From Bacillus sp. MUM 116 (GTDB lineage Bacteria > Bacillota > Bacilli > Bacillales > Cytobacillaceae): a stretch of 64,000 nt of DNA. A program made the position numbers and the translations under genes. Shown piece after piece: positions 62,539-64,000 of this stretch. The notes under the pieces were generated by a model, which was not told the origin of the DNA, did no database searches, and worked only from the letters and a program-made list of their open reading frames with translations. The stretch covers positions 1 through 64,000 of the forward strand of contig NZ_MLYR01000019.1 in the NCBI RefSeq assembly GCF_001866655.1, read 5' to 3'. Every line of letters begins with the position of its first letter. Position 1 is the stretch's first letter.

Positions 62539-62883
62539 CTACTGCTTCCATATATATATAAGGATTCTATTCACTATCAATAAACATCCAAATATCCAAG
62601 CAATCTCTGTTTTTCCAACTGCACCAAATAATAGAACAGGCAGGCCGAACACAATGATTTCCAGAACCAAGTGAAGTGGTGCAGATAATTGTATTGCCGC
62701 TTTTGGAGCACCCATTGCCCCCCAAATAACCGCCATAATCAAGGGTGCGCCAATTGCTAGAACCCATTGCACAGGACCATTTCCAGTTTTATACCCCCAG
62801 TAGCCCATGAAAAAAAGTGAGACAAGTTCCAATAAAAATCTCAGCATTAAATTGATTGACTTCAATATGGCAAGCAAACTCAT
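62539..62883 (-). CDS. YrdB-like DUF2568 membrane protein
   Basis: 114 residues from ATG 62883 (AAGGAGG upstream); longer frames lack a ribosome site. Four membrane segments, with FLLELVSLFFMGYWGYK and WGAMGAPKAAIQL. Matches the DUF2568/YrdB pattern. Function unknown. Confidence 0.78.
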   Translation of the reverse strand: MSLLAILKSINLMLRFLLELVSLFFMGYWGYKTGNGPVQWVLAIGAPLIMAVIWGAMGAPKAAIQLSAPLHLVLEIIVFGLPVLLFGAVGKTEIAWIFGCLLIVNRILIYIWKQ

Positions 62884-63022
62884 ATAATCGGCCTCCTTCT
62901 TATTAATCACAACCCCAAAACTAATCATGATAATAATATAACTAATATAACTAGTTAACAAAAGTGAAAAATCCAAATTTTACATAATTTTTTCTTAGTT
63001 GGTTTTCCATAAATATAAAAAA

Positions 63023-63048
63023 GTACCAGCCCATTTAAAGCTGGTACC
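63023..63048 (-). terminator. Terminator of the LLM oxidoreductase gene
   Basis: Stem GTACCAGC/GCTGGTAC around CCATTTAAA, followed by a T run on the minus strand. Confidence 0.82.
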
Positions 63049-63055
63049 GCAATCT

Positions 63056-64000
63056 CTATAATTGGTTGGAAACCATCATTGATTTTTTGGTTTCCCGACG
63101 TACAACCGGTGCTACCTTCGTTGCTAAAAGCTCGATGCTTTCAGCCACTTTCTTGAATGGAATACCGCCAATATCCATTTGTGCAATATAGCGTTGATGT
63201 CCAAAAAGTTCATATTGAGACAGAATTTTTTCGATAATCTGCTGTGGGCTTCCGACAAAAAGTGCTGTATCCGGTCCAGAAAGCTGATCAAATTCAGCTC
63301 TTGACATTTTTTCTCTTCCCTGCTCACGGCTGAAAAATTCCCGGTAATTTGCATAATAAGGATAATAGTCGTCTTTTGCCTGCTGGGTTGTTTCTCCAAT
63401 AAATGCATGTCCTGTGACGGCCACCTTCAAATCTTCCAGTGTATGCCCCGACTCCATCGCTGTCTGTCGATACACATCTACTAGTGGTTTAAAACGTTTC
63501 GGATCACCGCCAAGAATCGCCATGGTAAGTCCTGTTCCAAATTTACCGGCACGTTCTGCGCTTTCCGGAGAACCACCTACCCCAACCCAAAAGGGAATCC
63601 TTTTCTGAAATGGCCGCGGTGCAATTTCAGCTTCGACCAACGGCGTACGAAATTGACCGTTCCAAGTCACTTTTTCATTCGCATTCAATTTTAAAAATAA
63701 ATCGATGTGCTCTTCAAATAACCCGTCATAATCATCCAAATCATACCCGAACAACGAAAAAGATTCTATAAAAGCCCCTCGCCCGGCAATGACTTCTGCC
63801 CTGCCAGCCGACACAAGATCCAGCGTCGCAAAATCTTCATATAAACGTACAGGGTCCACTGTCCCTAATACAGTTGTCGTACTGGCCAGTTTAATTCTCC
63901 TTGTAACTTGTGAAATGGCAGACAATACAACTGGGGGCGCCGATACTGCATAGTCCAAACGATGATGTTCACCAACCCCAAATACATCAAGCCCGGCTTC
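63056..64000 (-). CDS. Luciferase-like (LLM class) flavin-dependent oxidoreductase, cut by the window edge
   Basis: The reading frame continues past 63958 to the window end (begins EAGLDVFGVGEHHRLDYAVSAPP, with the EHH motif of the family). 315 codons lie inside the window. Later VLGTVDPVRLYEDFATLDLVSAGRAEVIAGRG and VGVGGSPESAERAGKFG are typical FMN-binding LLM blocks. C-terminus complete. Uses reduced flavin; substrate unknown. Confidence 0.85.
   Translation of the reverse strand, partial: EAGLDVFGVGEHHRLDYAVSAPPVVLSAISQVTRRIKLASTTTVLGTVDPVRLYEDFATLDLVSAGRAEVIAGRGAFIESFSLFGYDLDDYDGLFEEHIDLFLKLNANEKVTWNGQFRTPLVEAEIAPRPFQKRIPFWVGVGGSPESAERAGKFGTGLTMAILGGDPKRFKPLVDVYRQTAMESGHTLEDLKVAVTGHAFIGETTQQAKDDYYPYYANYREFFSREQGREKMSRAEFDQLSGPDTALFVGSPQQIIEKILSQYELFGHQRYIAQMDIGGIPFKKVAESIELLATKVAPVVRRETKKSMMVSNQL

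Overview
The window is low-GC chromosomal DNA from a Bacillaceae bacterium (Bacillus, Neobacillus or Mesobacillus type). The signs are a TnrA regulator beside an NrgA/AmtB-type ammonium transporter, the ilvBHC-leuABCD order with a T-box leader, an S-box (SAM) riboswitch, a YfkAB-type radical SAM protein, a sigma-H/Spo0A-type promoter in front of a sporulation-like kinase, GGAGG ribosome sites and frequent TTG/GTG starts. I saw no rRNA, tRNA, CRISPR array, IS transposase or prophage. The left edge lies in a repeat array and the right edge cuts a luciferase-like oxidoreductase gene.

Layout. 1-343: dimeric 52-bp tandem repeats. 0.3-5.4 kb (-): a nitrate-reductase-like complex (NarI-like membrane subunit, molybdoprotein, four-cluster ferredoxin, Tat-exported Rieske protein, three small proteins), preceded by an attenuator-like hairpin that runs into its ribosome site. 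5.5-9.6 kb (-): a candidate new peptide system: a histidine kinase and an HD-GYP protein with the same membrane sensor domain, a 23-codon peptide gene ending in SCWWCGWLP, a terminator, and an M50 membrane protease with a PqqD/RRE-like N-terminus. 9.7-14.4 kb: amino acid permease, sporulation-type kinase, split ThrE-like exporter. 14.5-19.0 kb: a second 52-bp repeat array and a ribose-type ABC transporter under an S-box. 19.2-25.8 kb: MFS exporter, glycerate kinase, YfkAB, RecQ, a small basic protein. 25.8-29.7 kb: a fatty-acid or related acyl-CoA operon. 30.0-34.3 kb: a likely nickel-dependent guanidine hydrolase with a nickel transporter, a lone ABC ATPase and a permease. 34.8-39.5 kb: hydroxyacid dehydrogenase, a TPR plus dynamin-like GTPase, a hypothetical protein. 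39.6-43.1 kb: an amino acid ABC transporter with duplicated binding proteins.

43.2-47.3 kb is a nitrogen island: two small proteins (one FbpA-like), tnrA, amtB, a DUF294 nucleotidyltransferase and a DnaQ-like exonuclease. Four exact TGTNA-N7-TNACA TnrA/GlnR boxes lie within 1.1 kb. 47.7-58.2 kb is the branched-chain amino acid block (ilvD, T-box, ilvBHC, leuABCD), interrupted between leuB and leuC by a dispersed repeat and a terminator-like hairpin. The right end holds a DUF3892 protein, a beta-helix protein, a DUF1836 protein, a hemolysin III homologue, DUF488 and YrdB-like proteins and the cut LLM oxidoreductase.

Two themes stand out. One is the RRE-protease, small peptide and paired-sensor locus. 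The other is a set of unrelated intergenic tandem repeats whose periods are all close to 21 or 52 bp, i.e. whole numbers of DNA helical turns.
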